This document shows positions 1-8,895 of a stretch of 64,000 bases of DNA, one piece after another (position 1 is the first letter of the stretch; each line of letters begins with the position of its first letter). The stretch is taken from the NCBI GenBank assembly GCA_018268835.1, contig JAFDVU010000007.1, positions 1 through 64,000 of the forward strand, in the 5' to 3' direction. A program made the translations under genes and the position numbers. The DNA is from Acidobacteriota bacterium (lineage in GTDB: Bacteria; Acidobacteriota; Terriglobia; Bryobacterales; Bryobacteraceae). The notes beneath the pieces are model-generated. The model saw nothing but the letters and a program-made list of their open reading frames with translations. It was not told where the DNA came from and ran no database searches.

Positions 1-287
1 TCGACATACCTGCCGAAGAATGCCATGGGCTGCTCCCAGGAAGGATGACCGAAGACGAAACGGTAAGTGCCCCCGGTGCGGACATCGGCCTCGCAGGAAA
101 GGAAGGACGCCCCACACGACTTGGGCACCCACCAACGCTTGAGGAGTTCGGGTTTGGTCCAGGCATCGAAGACGATATGCACCGGACCGTTGAAGGTTCG
201 GGTCACGACAAACTCGCGCCCGGACTTCCGTTCCACGGCGGTGCTGTAGTTTGTGGGTTTGGTGTCACGATTGTTTCTTTCGTCCAT
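1..287 (-). CDS. SRPBCC (AHSA1-type) domain protein, 3' end outside window
   Basis: The minus strand encodes 95 residues from an ATG at 287 and runs off the left edge without a stop. After a polar start, the sequence has the START/Bet v1-like pattern of the AHSA1 (activator of Hsp90 ATPase homologue) group: EFVVTRTFNGPVHIVFDAW, then KPELLKRWWVPK and a GGTYRFVF strand. Members bind small hydrophobic ligands; the ligand here is unknown. A good ribosome site (AAGGAG) lies about 8 nt before the start. The start codon sits inside the end of the ArsR gene (23-nt overlap), so the two are translated as a pair. ArsR-SRPBCC pairs are common in bacteria, and the regulator probably controls its partner. 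Confidence 0.9.
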   Translation of the reverse strand, partial: MDERNNRDTKPTNYSTAVERKSGREFVVTRTFNGPVHIVFDAWTKPELLKRWWVPKSCGASFLSCEADVRTGGTYRFVFGHPSWEQPMAFFGRYV

Positions 288-630
288 CGGTTTTCTCCTT
301 GTGTTTCAATTCCTCGAGAAGCTTGTCCAACTCGTTGAAGCGCGCGGCCCAGCTTTGGCGGTACTGCTCGATCCAAGCCGCCTCTTGCTCCAGCCCGCGC
401 CGGCCGAGCTTGCAGGTTCGCACGCGCCCGACCTTTTCCGTGGTGACGAGCCCTGCCTGCTCCAGGACGCCGACGTGCTTCTTCATGCCGGTCAGGGTCA
501 TGCGGAACTTGCCGGCAAGGTCGGTGATGGAAGCGTCCGCGCGTCCGAGTTGTTCGAGAATGCCGCGCCGGGTGGCATCGGAGAGCGCGGCGAACGAAGC
601 ATCGAGGACGGTTCCCGCATACTGAACCAT
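265..630 (-). CDS. ArsR-family winged-helix transcriptional regulator
   Basis: The protein has 121 residues. It opens with the typical helix of this group (FAALSDATRRGILEQL), followed by the winged helix with recognition segment LAGKFRMTLTGMKKHVGVLE and the wing VGRVRTCKLG. No metal-binding cysteine pair is seen, so it belongs to the non-metal (SdpR-like) ArsR branch paired with SRPBCC proteins. I start it at the ATG at 628-630. A longer reading from 666 is possible but would place the operator palindrome well inside the gene. It is translationally coupled to the SRPBCC gene downstream. The palindrome over its start points to autorepression. Confidence 0.88.
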   Translation of the reverse strand: MVQYAGTVLDASFAALSDATRRGILEQLGRADASITDLAGKFRMTLTGMKKHVGVLEQAGLVTTEKVGRVRTCKLGRRGLEQEAAWIEQYRQSWAARFNELDKLLEELKHKEKTDGRKKQS

Positions 631-642
631 GTGGTTCAGTAT
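619..642. promoter_or_regulatory. Operator palindrome over the ArsR start codon
   Basis: Two perfect 11-bp arms, ATACTGAACCA at 619-629 and its complement at 632-642, are separated by 2 bp. The ATG of the ArsR gene (628-630, minus strand) lies in the centre. Read on the minus strand, a TATA-rich stretch resembling a -10 box sits at the upstream edge. The geometry suits an ArsR dimer blocking its own promoter. That this protein binds it is inference. Confidence 0.7.
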
Positions 643-700
643 ATAGCGGGAAACGGCGAGATTCAAGGATTTCCGTGGATACTACGCGGGCAGGGCGGCT

Positions 701-1231
701 TTACTTCACGGTGAAGTCGACGCTGGCGCTGGTGTTTTCCCATTCGAGCGTCAGGCGGCCCTTGTTGCCTCCGAGCGAGGTGAGGGTCATCTTGTACTTT
801 TCGACGAAGGCGGCGGGCTTGCCCATGGTCATGGGAACGCGGCCGAGGTCCTGCTTTTCGTCGTAGGTCATGCCGGACTGCCCGGTCTGCTTGTTGACGA
901 TGAGCTTCCAGCCGGCCTTATCGAGCAATACGTAGAGGCTGTGCTTGCCCGCGGGAACGGTGAGGGCGCCGATGGCGAGTTCGGCCGGAGTATCGAGCAG
1001 TGTGGCCTCGTTGGCGCCGGCTCGCCAGACCGGGTAAGTCGCGTCCTTGGTGAGGATCCCGTCGGGGGAGAAGACCTTGCGGCCGCGCACGCTGGGCGCG
1101 GAGTACTTGATGGTGATGGTCTTGCCCGCAATCGTCGCCGAGGTTTCGGCCGCCGGGCTGAGGCGTTGGGCGGAGGCAGGAATGGCAATCGCCGCGGCCA
1201 GGGCCACGGCACAAGTGAGTGTAGTACGCAT
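701..1231 (-). CDS. Exported DUF2911 family protein
   Basis: The 176-residue protein starts at ATG 1231 with a clear signal peptide (MRTTLTCAVALAAAIAIPASA, first 21 residues), so it is exported. The rest matches DUF2911: a beta-rich domain with KTITIKYSAPSVRGRKVF, a WRAGANEATLLDT segment and the LTLEWENTSASVDFTVK end. The family has no established function; the fold looks like a small-ligand or carbohydrate-binding beta sandwich. An upstream extension to 1411 is open but lacks the signal peptide at its N-terminus and is unlikely. It is divergent from the small membrane protein at 1297, 65 bp away. Confidence 0.88.
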   Translation of the reverse strand: MRTTLTCAVALAAAIAIPASAQRLSPAAETSATIAGKTITIKYSAPSVRGRKVFSPDGILTKDATYPVWRAGANEATLLDTPAELAIGALTVPAGKHSLYVLLDKAGWKLIVNKQTGQSGMTYDEKQDLGRVPMTMGKPAAFVEKYKMTLTSLGGNKGRLTLEWENTSASVDFTVK

Positions 1232-1296
1232 CTTCCCGAGTATAGCTTTGGCGCGGCCCCTTGCGCGTTCCGGCCGGGTCAGGCATTTTAAAAGCG

Positions 1297-1599
1297 ATGC
1301 CCTCTTCGTACGAGTTTCTACGCGCCGTGCTGGCCCTGATGGGGGTGGCGTGCGCCTACCTGGCGGGACGGACGTTGGCGGGCGTCCGGCGCGGCTGGCA
1401 GAAGCTCTCACGCCTGTACGGGTGGATCCTGCGCTCGGTGGTTTGCCTGGCGGCGATCGTATTCCGCTTTCCGGTGGACGTGATGGCGATGCTGACGTGG
1501 TCGGTGGCCGTCCTTCTGTTCGCCCTCGGCTACCTGCAGGCGCTGAGCCGCAAGCCGCCGGAGGATCTCTCGAAGGATATTTTTCCGCCCGAAGGCTGA
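1297..1599 (+). CDS. Small hypothetical membrane protein
   Basis: The product has 100 residues from ATG 1297; an in-frame start at 1261 would add 12 residues with no better support. Two or three hydrophobic stretches are visible: FLRAVLALMGVACAYLAG, SVVCLAAIVFRFPVDVMAML and SVAVLLFALGYLQAL. A polar tail rich in Pro, Asp and Glu follows. I do not recognise a family. It precedes the PfkB kinase by 34 bp on the same strand. Confidence 0.65.
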   Translation: MPSSYEFLRAVLALMGVACAYLAGRTLAGVRRGWQKLSRLYGWILRSVVCLAAIVFRFPVDVMAMLTWSVAVLLFALGYLQALSRKPPEDLSKDIFPPEG

Positions 1600-1633
1600 T
1601 CCCGGCGCGTCACAAGTTACAATCGATTCTTAC

Positions 1634-2554
1634 ATGTCGCTCATTGTTGTTGGATCCGTCGCATATGACGGCGTGGAGACGCCGCACGGGAAGGTGGACC
1701 GCATGCTAGGCGGCGCCGCCACCTACATCGGGCTCTCCGCCGCCTTTTTTACGGAGGTCAAGATCGTCGCCGTGGTGGGCGACGATTTCGCCGAAGAAGA
1801 CCGCGGGTTGCTCGCCTCGCGCAAGATCGACCTGACCGGACTGGAACGCGTTCCCGGCGGGAAGACGTTCTTCTGGGCGGGGAAATATTCGCCGGATATG
1901 AACGACCGGGAGACGCTGCGGACGGACCTCAACGTGTTCGCCGATTTCAATCCGAAGCTGCCGGAAACTTACCGCGGCGCGCCGTACCTGTTCCTGGGCA
2001 ACATCCAGCCCGAACTGCAGCGCAACGTACGCGCGCAGATGTCCAACGTGCGGCTGACCGGCGGGGACACGATGAACTACTGGATCAACGATTTCCGTCC
2101 GCAGTTGCTGGAGACCCTGAAGCAGTGGGACTTTCTGCTGATCAACGACAGCGAAGCGCGGCTGCTGAGCGGCGAATACAACCTGCTGCGCGCGGCGGCG
2201 CGGATCATGGAACTGGGTCCGCACACGCTGGTGATCAAGCGCGGGGAATACGGCGCGATTCTGTTCCGCCGCGACGGCCACTTCATGGTGCCGGGCTACC
2301 TGCTGGAGGACGTTTTCGATCCCACCGGGGCGGGCGACAGTTTCGCCGGCGGATTCATCGGCTACCTGGCCGGACGCGGCGTCTCCCCGCATGACGGCGA
2401 CATCGATTTCGCCGAACTCCGCCGCGCCGTGATCTACGGTTCCGTCATGGGCAGTTTCTGCTGCGAGAAGTTCGGCGTGGACCGTTTTCGCACCCTCACG
2501 CATGCCGAGATCGAGGCCCGCTATCAAGAGTTCAAGGCTTGCACCGCGTTTTAG
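1634..2554 (+). CDS. PfkB/ribokinase-family sugar (or nucleoside) kinase
   Basis: The 306-residue protein has both PfkB signatures: an N-terminal LGGAATYIGLSA substrate-side motif (about residues 24-35) and the C-terminal DPTGAGDSFAGGFIGY anion-hole/catalytic motif (about residues 230-245), with the catalytic aspartate in GAGD. It should phosphorylate a hydroxymethyl group of a sugar or nucleoside with ATP in the cytoplasm. The substrate cannot be fixed from sequence. A possible -10 box (TACAAT, 1618-1623) ends 10 nt before the start and no Shine-Dalgarno is seen, suggesting a short leader. Its end overlaps the next gene by 53 bp. Confidence 0.92.
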   Translation: MSLIVVGSVAYDGVETPHGKVDRMLGGAATYIGLSAAFFTEVKIVAVVGDDFAEEDRGLLASRKIDLTGLERVPGGKTFFWAGKYSPDMNDRETLRTDLNVFADFNPKLPETYRGAPYLFLGNIQPELQRNVRAQMSNVRLTGGDTMNYWINDFRPQLLETLKQWDFLLINDSEARLLSGEYNLLRAAARIMELGPHTLVIKRGEYGAILFRRDGHFMVPGYLLEDVFDPTGAGDSFAGGFIGYLAGRGVSPHDGDIDFAELRRAVIYGSVMGSFCCEKFGVDRFRTLTHAEIEARYQEFKACTAF

Positions 2555-4031
2555 CCCGTGGGTGCTAGGCGCGGGACTGACCGCGCTCAGCGCCCTGGCG
2601 CTGGCCATCTGCTACCGGCAGGGCTGGATCCTCTATTACGGGGACGCCGAGGCGCACCTGGATATCGCGCGCCGCATTCTGGATTCGCGGACGCCGGGAT
2701 ACGACCAGGTGGGCACGGTGTGGCTGCCGCTGCCGCACTGGCTGATGGTGCCGCTGGCGATGCGCGACGCGCTGTGGTTCAACGGGCTGGCGGGGGCGAT
2801 TCCGAGCGCGCTGGCATTCATCGCGGGGGGACTGTTTTTGTACGGCGCGGCGCGGCGCGCGTTCGAATCGCCGGCCGCGGGAGTCACCGCCGCCGCGATC
2901 TACGCGCTGAACCCCAACACGCTGTACCTGCAGGCGACTCCGATGACGGAGTCCGAGTCCTTCCTGTGGCTGGCGGCGCTGCTCTACTTCACGATCCGGT
3001 TTCGCGAGACGCAGGGGTGGGGATCGGTGATCGGGGCGGGCATCGCGGCGTGCGCGGGCACGCTGACGCGGTACGAATTCTGGCTGATGATCCCGTGCGT
3101 GACGGTGTACCTGTTGTGGGCGGCGCGGAGGCGCCGGATCGCGGCGGCTTTCGTTTTCGGCGCGATCGCCTCGGCGGGGCCGCTGTTCTGGTTCTTCCAC
3201 AACTGGTGGCTATCGCTGGATCCGCTGGGCTTCTACCGGGGCCCGTGGTCGGCGCGTGCGATTCAGGGGGCGGCGGATTATCCGGGACGCGGCGATTGGC
3301 GGGTGGCGTGGCAGTACTACCGCGCGGCGGCGGAGTTGTGCGCGGGGCCGTGTCTGCCGCTGATCGCGATCGCCGGCGCCGCGGCCGCGATGCTGCGCCG
3401 GGCGTTCTGGGCGCTGTTTCTGCTGCTGATACCCGCCGCGCTTTACGTGTGGAGCATGTACAACGGCACGGTGCCGATCTTCATGCCGGTGCTGAAGCCG
3501 TTCTCGTACTACAACACGCGCTACGGGATGGCGGCGCTGCCGCTGCTGGCGTTCGCCGCGGCGGGCATGGTGGCGCTGCTGCCTCACCGTACGCGCGCGA
3601 TTGTGGCGACGCTGACGATCGCGGCGGCGGCGATTCCGTGGCTGGTGCATCCGGCGCCGTCCTATTGGATCACCTGGGAGGAATCGCGCGTGAACTCGGT
3701 GGCGCGCCGGGCGTGGACGAGCGAAGCCGCGGATGTGCTGCGGCCGCTGTATCGCCCCGGCGCCGGCATCCTCAGCTCATTCGGGATGCAGGGCATCTAC
3801 CGGGAGGCGGGGATTCCGCTCAAGGAGACGTTCACCGGGGACAACGGCATCCCGTTCGACGCGGCCGTGCGCCGGCCGGAGCTTTTCCTGCACGAGGAGT
3901 GGGTGGTGGCGTTCGGCGGCAGCGATCCGCAGACGGCCGTGAATCGAGCGGCGCGCAACGGGATCCACTATTCTTTAGTAAAGACGATCATCGTCAAGGA
4001 CGCGCCGGTAATCGAGATTTACCGCCGCTAG
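2502..4031 (+). CDS. Polytopic GT39/ArnT-like glycosyltransferase
   Basis: The 509-residue protein has about ten membrane segments and a first extramembrane loop with an acidic [14 protein letters not shown] motif, as in polyprenol-phosphate-sugar-dependent GT-C enzymes. [11 protein letters not shown] segment follows near residue 147. The membrane part ends near residue 395, and a soluble C-terminal domain of about 110 residues follows. It would transfer a sugar from a lipid carrier on the outer face of the inner membrane; the acceptor is unknown. I use ATG 2502, which gives a 53-bp overlap with the PfkB gene. GTG 2562 would remove the overlap and start just before the first membrane helix. 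Family level is fairly sure; specificity is not. Confidence 0.8.
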   Translation: MPRSRPAIKSSRLAPRFSPWVLGAGLTALSALALAICYRQGWILYYGDAEAHLDIARRILDSRTPGYDQVGTVWLPLPHWLMVPLAMRDALWFNGLAGAIPSALAFIAGGLFLYGAARRAFESPAAGVTAAAIYALNPNTLYLQATPMTESESFLWLAALLYFTIRFRETQGWGSVIGAGIAACAGTLTRYEFWLMIPCVTVYLLWAARRRRIAAAFVFGAIASAGPLFWFFHNWWLSLDPLGFYRGPWSARAIQGAADYPGRGDWRVAWQYYRAAAELCAGPCLPLIAIAGAAAAMLRRAFWALFLLLIPAALYVWSMYNGTVPIFMPVLKPFSYYNTRYGMAALPLLAFAAAGMVALLPHRTRAIVATLTIAAAAIPWLVHPAPSYWITWEESRVNSVARRAWTSEAADVLRPLYRPGAGILSSFGMQGIYREAGIPLKETFTGDNGIPFDAAVRRPELFLHEEWVVAFGGSDPQTAVNRAARNGIHYSLVKTIIVKDAPVIEIYRR

Positions 4032-4038
4032 GAGCCAC

Positions 4039-4374
4039 ATGATTCCACACGAAAACGTCACCACGACCTTCGATCTCCCGGGCTACCGGGTGAAGCGAAA
4101 CCTCGGCGTCGTCCGCGGCATCATCGTCCGCTCGCGCTCGATTTTCGGCACCATCGGCGCTGGGCTGCAGACCATCGTCGGCGGGAACATCTCGCTATTC
4201 AGCGACCTGTGCGAGAGGACGCGCGGCGATGCCTTCGAACTGATGCTGAAGCACGCCTCCGACCTGGGCGCCAACGCGGTGATCGGCGCGCGGTACGACG
4301 CGACCGAGATCATGAACGGCGTCACCGAAGTGCTGGCCTACGGGACCGCCGTGTACGTTGAGCGCGCCGAATGA
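4039..4374 (+). CDS. YbjQ/UPF0145 family protein
   Basis: The 111-residue protein aligns over its full length with the YbjQ family (putative heavy-metal-binding domain, pentameric beta/alpha fold). Visible hallmarks are the opening [10 protein letters not shown], a [12 protein letters not shown] segment, the long helix with ARG-type residues ([28 protein letters not shown]) and a closing AYGTAVYVE strand. Biochemical function in the family is not settled. It lies 7 nt after the glycosyltransferase and overlaps the dapF homologue by 4 nt (ATGA), so these genes are very likely cotranscribed. Confidence 0.9.
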   Translation: MIPHENVTTTFDLPGYRVKRNLGVVRGIIVRSRSIFGTIGAGLQTIVGGNISLFSDLCERTRGDAFELMLKHASDLGANAVIGARYDATEIMNGVTEVLAYGTAVYVERAE

Positions 4375-5174
4375 AGATCCCGTTCACCAAGGCGCACGGG
4401 GCGCACAACGACTTTCTGCTCACGTGGCGGAGCGAAGTTCCCGAGATGGAGTCCGCCACGTACCCGGATCTGGCGCGGGCGATCTGCGAACGACATACAG
4501 GAATCGGCGCGGACGGGTGGATGCTGGTGGATCCGCCGTCGGATCCGGACGCGGAAGGCGCGATCCATCTCTACAACTCCGACGGCAGCGAGGCGGAGAT
4601 CAGCGGCAACGGAACGCGCTGCGCCGCGGCGTTTCTGATCCGACACGGGCACGCGGCGGGGATCGTGCGCATCCGCACCGGCGCGGGCATCAAGACACTG
4701 CGGCTGCTGGGGCGCCGCGACCTGGAATTCGAATTCGAGATGAACATGGGGCGCGCGGAGATCACCGAGGAGCGCCTCCCGCTGGAGCTGAGCTCCGGTG
4801 CGCGCGACGTGACGCTCGTGTGGGTGGGCAACCCGCAATGCGCGGTACCGGTGGAGAATTTCGAATTCGACTGGCGCGCGATGGGAGCCGAGATCGAGCG
4901 CCATGCGCGGTTCCCCAAGCGGACCAACGTGAGCTTTGTGCGGGCAGTGGACCGGCACACGATCGACGTGCGGTTCTGGGAGCGCGGCGCGGGCGAGACG
5001 ATGAGCAGCGGTACGGGATCGACGGGGGCCGCGGCGATGGCGGTGGCGCGGGGCTTTGCCGAATCGCCGGTACGGGTGCTGACGCCGGCGGGAGCGATCG
5101 ACCTGCGCTTCGACGGGGACCTCTACCTGACCGGTCCGGCGCAGATCATCGGGGACGGCGTGTTCCTGGTATGA
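4371..5174 (+). CDS. dapF: Diaminopimelate epimerase homologue with Ser/Ser in place of both catalytic Cys
   Basis: The 267-residue length and motif order fit DapF: HGAHNDF near residue 9, GIGADG near 44, the first active-site loop SGNGTRC near 77, GNPQC near 152, and ERGAGET followed by SSGTGSTG near 204-215. DapF interconverts LL- and meso-diaminopimelate for lysine and peptidoglycan synthesis, using one cysteine in each loop (CGNG and ACGTG/ACGSG). Here both positions read serine (AGC codons), while the substrate-binding residues around them look kept. It overlaps the YbjQ gene by 4 nt. It may be an altered epimerase, an enzyme with another substrate, or a lineage variant; see findings. 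Confidence 0.88.
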   Translation: MKIPFTKAHGAHNDFLLTWRSEVPEMESATYPDLARAICERHTGIGADGWMLVDPPSDPDAEGAIHLYNSDGSEAEISGNGTRCAAAFLIRHGHAAGIVRIRTGAGIKTLRLLGRRDLEFEFEMNMGRAEITEERLPLELSSGARDVTLVWVGNPQCAVPVENFEFDWRAMGAEIERHARFPKRTNVSFVRAVDRHTIDVRFWERGAGETMSSGTGSTGAAAMAVARGFAESPVRVLTPAGAIDLRFDGDLYLTGPAQIIGDGVFLV

Positions 5175-5240
5175 CGAGGCGTTGGACGCGACAGGCGGTG
5201 CGCTTCACAGAGAAGTTATTTTCGGGAGTATAACTACCAT

Positions 5241-5933
5241 ATGCAGATCACCTGGCTTGGGCACGGTTCGTTCCAGTTCCGCCTCCCCTCCGGACAGACC
5301 GTTCTGATGGATCCCTGGACCGAGGGAAACCCGGCTTATCCGCAATCGCACCGGATCGACCGCGTGGATACCATATGCATCACGCACGGCCACTTCGATC
5401 ACATTCACGATGCCGTGCCCCTGGCGAAGAAATTCTCCCCCGAGGTGGCGGCGATCTACGAGACCGCCGCGTGGCTGGAATCGAAGGGCGTGGCGAACAC
5501 GCGCCCGATGAACAAAGGTGGCTCGCAGAAGCTGGGCGAGATTACGATCACGATGACGCACGCGATTCATAGCTGCGGCATCCTGGACGACGGCAAGATC
5601 CTCTACGGCGGCGAAGCCAGCGGCTACGTGGTGCGCCTGCCCGAAGGCCGCGTGTTCTACTTCGCGGGGGATACCAATGTGTTCAGCGACATGGAACTGA
5701 TCCAGCGGCTGTACGAGCCGGAACTGGCCTTCCTGCCCATCGGCGACCTGTTCACGATGAGCCCGCGGGAAGCCGCCCTGGCGTGCCGGCTGTTGAAGGC
5801 GCGCAAGGTGATCCCGATGCATTTCGGCACCTTCCCGCCGCTCACCGGGACTCCCGCACAACTGGCGGCGCTGATCGCGGACACGAATACCGAAGTGTGG
5901 CCCCTGGAGCCGGGAAAAACGGTCGAGTGGTAG
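5241..5933 (+). CDS. UPF0173 metal-dependent hydrolase (metallo-beta-lactamase fold)
   Basis: The 230-residue protein matches UPF0173 (YtkL-like) over its whole length: start ITWLGHGSFQF, the metal motif THGHFDHIHD near residue 50, a TMTHAIHS loop near 110, FYFAGDTNVF with the bridging aspartate near 140, and the closing PMHFGTFPPL. It should bind two metals and hydrolyse an unknown ester or lactone in the cytoplasm. A -10-like TATAAC (5229-5234) lies 6 nt before the ATG with no ribosome site, so the mRNA may be nearly leaderless. The last 7 bases overlap the GTG start of the HupE-like gene. Confidence 0.93.
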   Translation: MQITWLGHGSFQFRLPSGQTVLMDPWTEGNPAYPQSHRIDRVDTICITHGHFDHIHDAVPLAKKFSPEVAAIYETAAWLESKGVANTRPMNKGGSQKLGEITITMTHAIHSCGILDDGKILYGGEASGYVVRLPEGRVFYFAGDTNVFSDMELIQRLYEPELAFLPIGDLFTMSPREAALACRLLKARKVIPMHFGTFPPLTGTPAQLAALIADTNTEVWPLEPGKTVEW

Positions 5934-6946
5934 GGCGGGGACGGCACCGGCGGACGGGCATCGCGGCCTGCCCGCGTTGGGTGCTCGCGCTCCTGCTCGT
6001 GCCGGGTGGGTCCGCTCACGTCCTGCAGATCACGGGAGTCACGATCCGCACCGATGCGGCTGAAACCACGGTCGCGATCACGGCGCATCTCCCGCTGCTG
6101 GCGGGCACGAATCCGGCGATCGAACTGGAGCGGCGGCTGCGCCTGCGGCTGGGCGACGCGTGGTTTCGGCCCGACGCTTCCACGCTGGCCTACGACCCTG
6201 CCGGCGACACGGTGACGTGGGAGGGCCGGGAAGCGCGCTCCGCTGCGAGCTTCAAGCTGGAAGCGCCGATCTTCGCGGACGTGCCGGGCGATACCACGGT
6301 GGTGCTGGTGTACCGCGACAACCGGCTGGTGGATCGCGCGGCGCTGACCCCGCGGCACCCGTCCTGCGTCCTCGCCGAAAACACGTCCGCCGCGATCCGC
6401 CGCTTCGTCGAGATGGGGATCGCGCACATTCTCTCGGGACCGGATCACATTCTGTTCGTACTGGGGCTGATCCTGGCGGGAGGAGGATTCCGCCGGCTGC
6501 TGGGCGTGGTGAGCGCGTTCACGGTGGCGCACAGCGTTACGCTTTCGCTGACCGCGCTCAATGTGGCGAGCATGCCGCCGCGCATCGTGGAGCCGATGAT
6601 CGCGTTCTCGATTCTGGTGGTGGGGGTGGAGAACCTGCTCACGGGGAAGCCGCGCTACGGGCATCGGGTGGCCATGGCGTTCTTCTTCGGTTTCTTTCAC
6701 GGCTTCGGGTTCGCGGGCGCGCTGACGGAGTCCGGGCTGCCGCAGGGCGCGATCGCGGCTTCGCTGGCGGCGTTCAACGTGGGAGTGGAAATCGGCCAGG
6801 GCCTGATCGTGGCCGCCGCGGTCCCGGTGCTGGCGGCGCTGGCGAAGAGTTCGCCGCGGGCGCACCGGATCGGACTGCGCGGCGCGGCATCGCTCATCGC
6901 GCTGGCGGGCGCAGTCTGGTTCGTGCAGCGGACGCTGGTTTCGTAG
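5927..6946 (+). CDS. HupE/UreJ-like membrane protein
   Basis: I start this at GTG 5927, which overlaps the UPF0173 stop and gives a basic N-terminus plus signal sequence (about residues 16-30) ending in GGSAH. The mature N-terminal half is a soluble beta-rich domain. From about residue 160 a five- to six-helix membrane domain follows with the HupE/UreJ hallmarks: GIAHILSGPDHILFVLGL, FTVAHSVTLSL and FFFGFFHGFGFAGAL, with histidines in the first, second and fourth helices. The family includes nickel or cobalt permeases, but this extended form of about 339 residues is common without urease or hydrogenase genes, and none are seen nearby. The transported ion is unknown. Confidence 0.82.
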   Translation: MVGRGRHRRTGIAACPRWVLALLLVPGGSAHVLQITGVTIRTDAAETTVAITAHLPLLAGTNPAIELERRLRLRLGDAWFRPDASTLAYDPAGDTVTWEGREARSAASFKLEAPIFADVPGDTTVVLVYRDNRLVDRAALTPRHPSCVLAENTSAAIRRFVEMGIAHILSGPDHILFVLGLILAGGGFRRLLGVVSAFTVAHSVTLSLTALNVASMPPRIVEPMIAFSILVVGVENLLTGKPRYGHRVAMAFFFGFFHGFGFAGALTESGLPQGAIAASLAAFNVGVEIGQGLIVAAAVPVLAALAKSSPRAHRIGLRGAASLIALAGAVWFVQRTLVS

Positions 6947-6962
6947 CAGGGCGTGGGCGTCG

Positions 6963-7886
6963 TTACAGCCCCAACACTCCGGCGCGGATCAACGCGAGCG
7001 AACCGGTGGCGACGACGAGCCACAGCGCCAGACCCTGCACCATGGGGCGTACTCCGACCTCGCGCAGCGTCTTGCGGGTGATCCCGGTGCCGATTAAAAA
7101 GAGGGTGACCGTCAACCCGACGCGACCCAGGCGGTTCAATTCGAGGAACGCGCCATGGAAGCGCGGCAGGAGGGTGTTGGCCAGCGCCGCCAGACAGAAC
7201 AGTCCGATGAACCAGGGCCAGCGGATGCGGGTCTTGCTCTTCGTCGTCACGGCGGTGGCCACCGAGACGGGCACGATCCACAGCGCGCGAGCGAGTTTCA
7301 CGGTGGTGCCCACGGCGAGCGCGACCGCACCGTACCTGGCCGCCGCGCCGACTACGGAACTGGTGTCGTGGATGGCCAGCGCGGCCCAGAGTCCGAACTG
7401 TTCCTGGGTGAGTCCCGCGGCGTGGCCGACCAGGGGAAAGAGTACGAGCGCGACGGAGTTGAGGAGGAACACGGTGCCCAGGGAGACGGCCATGTCCTCG
7501 TCGCTGGCGCGGGAAATGGGCGCCACGGCCGCGATCGCGCTGCCTCCGCAGACGGCGGTACCGATGGTGATCAGGTAGGAACTGCCGGCGCGGACGCGAA
7601 GCGCGCGGCCGAGCAGGAGGCCCATCGCGACGGCGAACGCGATGCTGCCGGCGGTGTACAGGGCGCCGGAGCGTCCCACGCGGATCACCTCGGCAAGGGG
7701 GATGCCGAAGCCGAGCGCGACCACGGAAGCCTGCAGCAGCAGGCGGGAGAGGCGCTGGGCGTCGAGGTGGTAGGGGTGCCGCACGGCCATTCCGTACGCG
7801 ATGCCGGCGACCAGCGCGAGGGGAGGAGAGAAGACTCCGCCGGCCGCCAGAATCAATCCGAGGAAGAAGAGGTTTTTCCCAGTCAT
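6963..7886 (-). CDS. yeiH: YeiH family (UPF0324) putative sulfate exporter
   Basis: The 307-residue protein starts at ATG 7886 and has about ten membrane segments. Family hallmarks are LQASVVALGFGIPL near residue 52, the inverted-repeat loops TIGTAVCGGSAIAAVAP near 106 and AIHDTSSVVGAAARYG near 168, and a KTLREVGVRP turn before the last helices. It is placed in the inner membrane; the name sulfate exporter is by family and untested for most members. It lies 68 bp downstream of a LysR gene on the same strand; YeiH genes are often next to LysR regulators. An open frame upstream of 7886 is not conserved-looking and was dropped. Confidence 0.88.
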   Translation of the reverse strand: MTGKNLFFLGLILAAGGVFSPPLALVAGIAYGMAVRHPYHLDAQRLSRLLLQASVVALGFGIPLAEVIRVGRSGALYTAGSIAFAVAMGLLLGRALRVRAGSSYLITIGTAVCGGSAIAAVAPISRASDEDMAVSLGTVFLLNSVALVLFPLVGHAAGLTQEQFGLWAALAIHDTSSVVGAAARYGAVALAVGTTVKLARALWIVPVSVATAVTTKSKTRIRWPWFIGLFCLAALANTLLPRFHGAFLELNRLGRVGLTVTLFLIGTGITRKTLREVGVRPMVQGLALWLVVATGSLALIRAGVLGL

Positions 7887-7954
7887 GGCCAATCCGTCAA
7901 AAGCCCATGTTGGCGGAAGGGGCGGGGGCGCGTCCAAGGAGAAATTCTTATTGC

Positions 7955-8887
7955 CTATAAGGCACGGGTCCGCTTTGGCGCGGCGCCGGGGAGCAAGCCT
8001 CCCGCATCGCGAAGGAAGCGCAGGAAGGCGGCGGCGGGCCCCTGCGGGTCCGGACCGGCGCGATAGACGGCGCTGAAGTGCCGGCGCATGCGCAGTCCGC
8101 GCACGGGGATCACGGCGAGTGTTCCGAGTTCGAGTTCCTTGCGCACGGTCCAGCGGGAAACGATGCCGATTCCCAGCCCGGCTTCGACACCGGACTTGAT
8201 GGCCTCGGTCATGTCGAGTTCGAGGATCACGTGCAGGTCGCGCGGGCGCAGTCCGGCCTTGCGCAGGGCGAGTTCCGCGACCAGCCGGGAACCGGAGCCC
8301 TGTTCGCGAAGCAGCAAGGGGACGGAGCGCAACTGCGTGGGCTCGATTTCGCCCTGGGCGGCCCATTCGTGGGAGGGCGGAGCGATGACGACCAACTCGT
8401 CTTCGAGCAGGGGCTCGACGGTCACATCGCGGCGCCGGGGAGGGCCTTCGATGAGGCCGAGGGCGCACTGCTCGGCCACGACATCCTCAATCACGCGCTC
8501 GGTATTGTGGGTGGCGACGCGGACCTCGAGCAGGGGATTCTGCTTGAGGAAGGCGCCGAGGAATCGCGGCAGGACATACTGCGCGATGGTCAGCGAGGCG
8601 CCGAGGGCGAGCTTGCCGCGCACGTCGCCGCGGAAGGCGGCGAGTTCGATCTCGGCTTCCGCGGCGAGCTCGTCGAACCGGGCGACATAGCGCAGCAGGG
8701 CGTTGCCGGCGGCCGTGAGGCTGACGCGGGTACCGCCGCGGTCGAACACTTGCAGCCCGAGTTCCTCCTCGAGCGCCTTGATCTGAAGCGAGATCGCAGG
8801 CTGGCTCAGGTAGAGTTCTTCCGCGGCCTTGCGGAAGCTCAGGTGCTTCGCCACGGCGCGGAACACCTGAAGACGGAAGCTGACCAT
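7955..8887 (-). CDS. LysR-family transcriptional regulator
   Basis: The 310-residue protein begins at ATG 8887 with the LysR helix-turn-helix (residues 1-60: LSFRKAAEELYLSQPAISLQIKALEEELG, then VFDRGGTRVSLTAAG). A substrate-binding effector domain follows (about residues 90-295), with GSGSRLVAE and GLGIGIVSRWTV motifs. Total length is normal. It is the gene before yeiH on the same strand, so it probably activates that transporter gene. The spacing to the upstream hydrolase gene is only 8 bp (stop at 8896), so it may also be read through from there. The effector is unknown. Confidence 0.92.
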   Translation of the reverse strand: MVSFRLQVFRAVAKHLSFRKAAEELYLSQPAISLQIKALEEELGLQVFDRGGTRVSLTAAGNALLRYVARFDELAAEAEIELAAFRGDVRGKLALGASLTIAQYVLPRFLGAFLKQNPLLEVRVATHNTERVIEDVVAEQCALGLIEGPPRRRDVTVEPLLEDELVVIAPPSHEWAAQGEIEPTQLRSVPLLLREQGSGSRLVAELALRKAGLRPRDLHVILELDMTEAIKSGVEAGLGIGIVSRWTVRKELELGTLAVIPVRGLRMRRHFSAVYRAGPDPQGPAAAFLRFLRDAGGLLPGAAPKRTRAL

Positions 8888-8895
8888 GTGGAGGC

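Noticed and set aside
7887..8468. Upstream extension of the YeiH gene
   Set aside because: It runs antisense-like through the LysR gene and has no membrane or family features.
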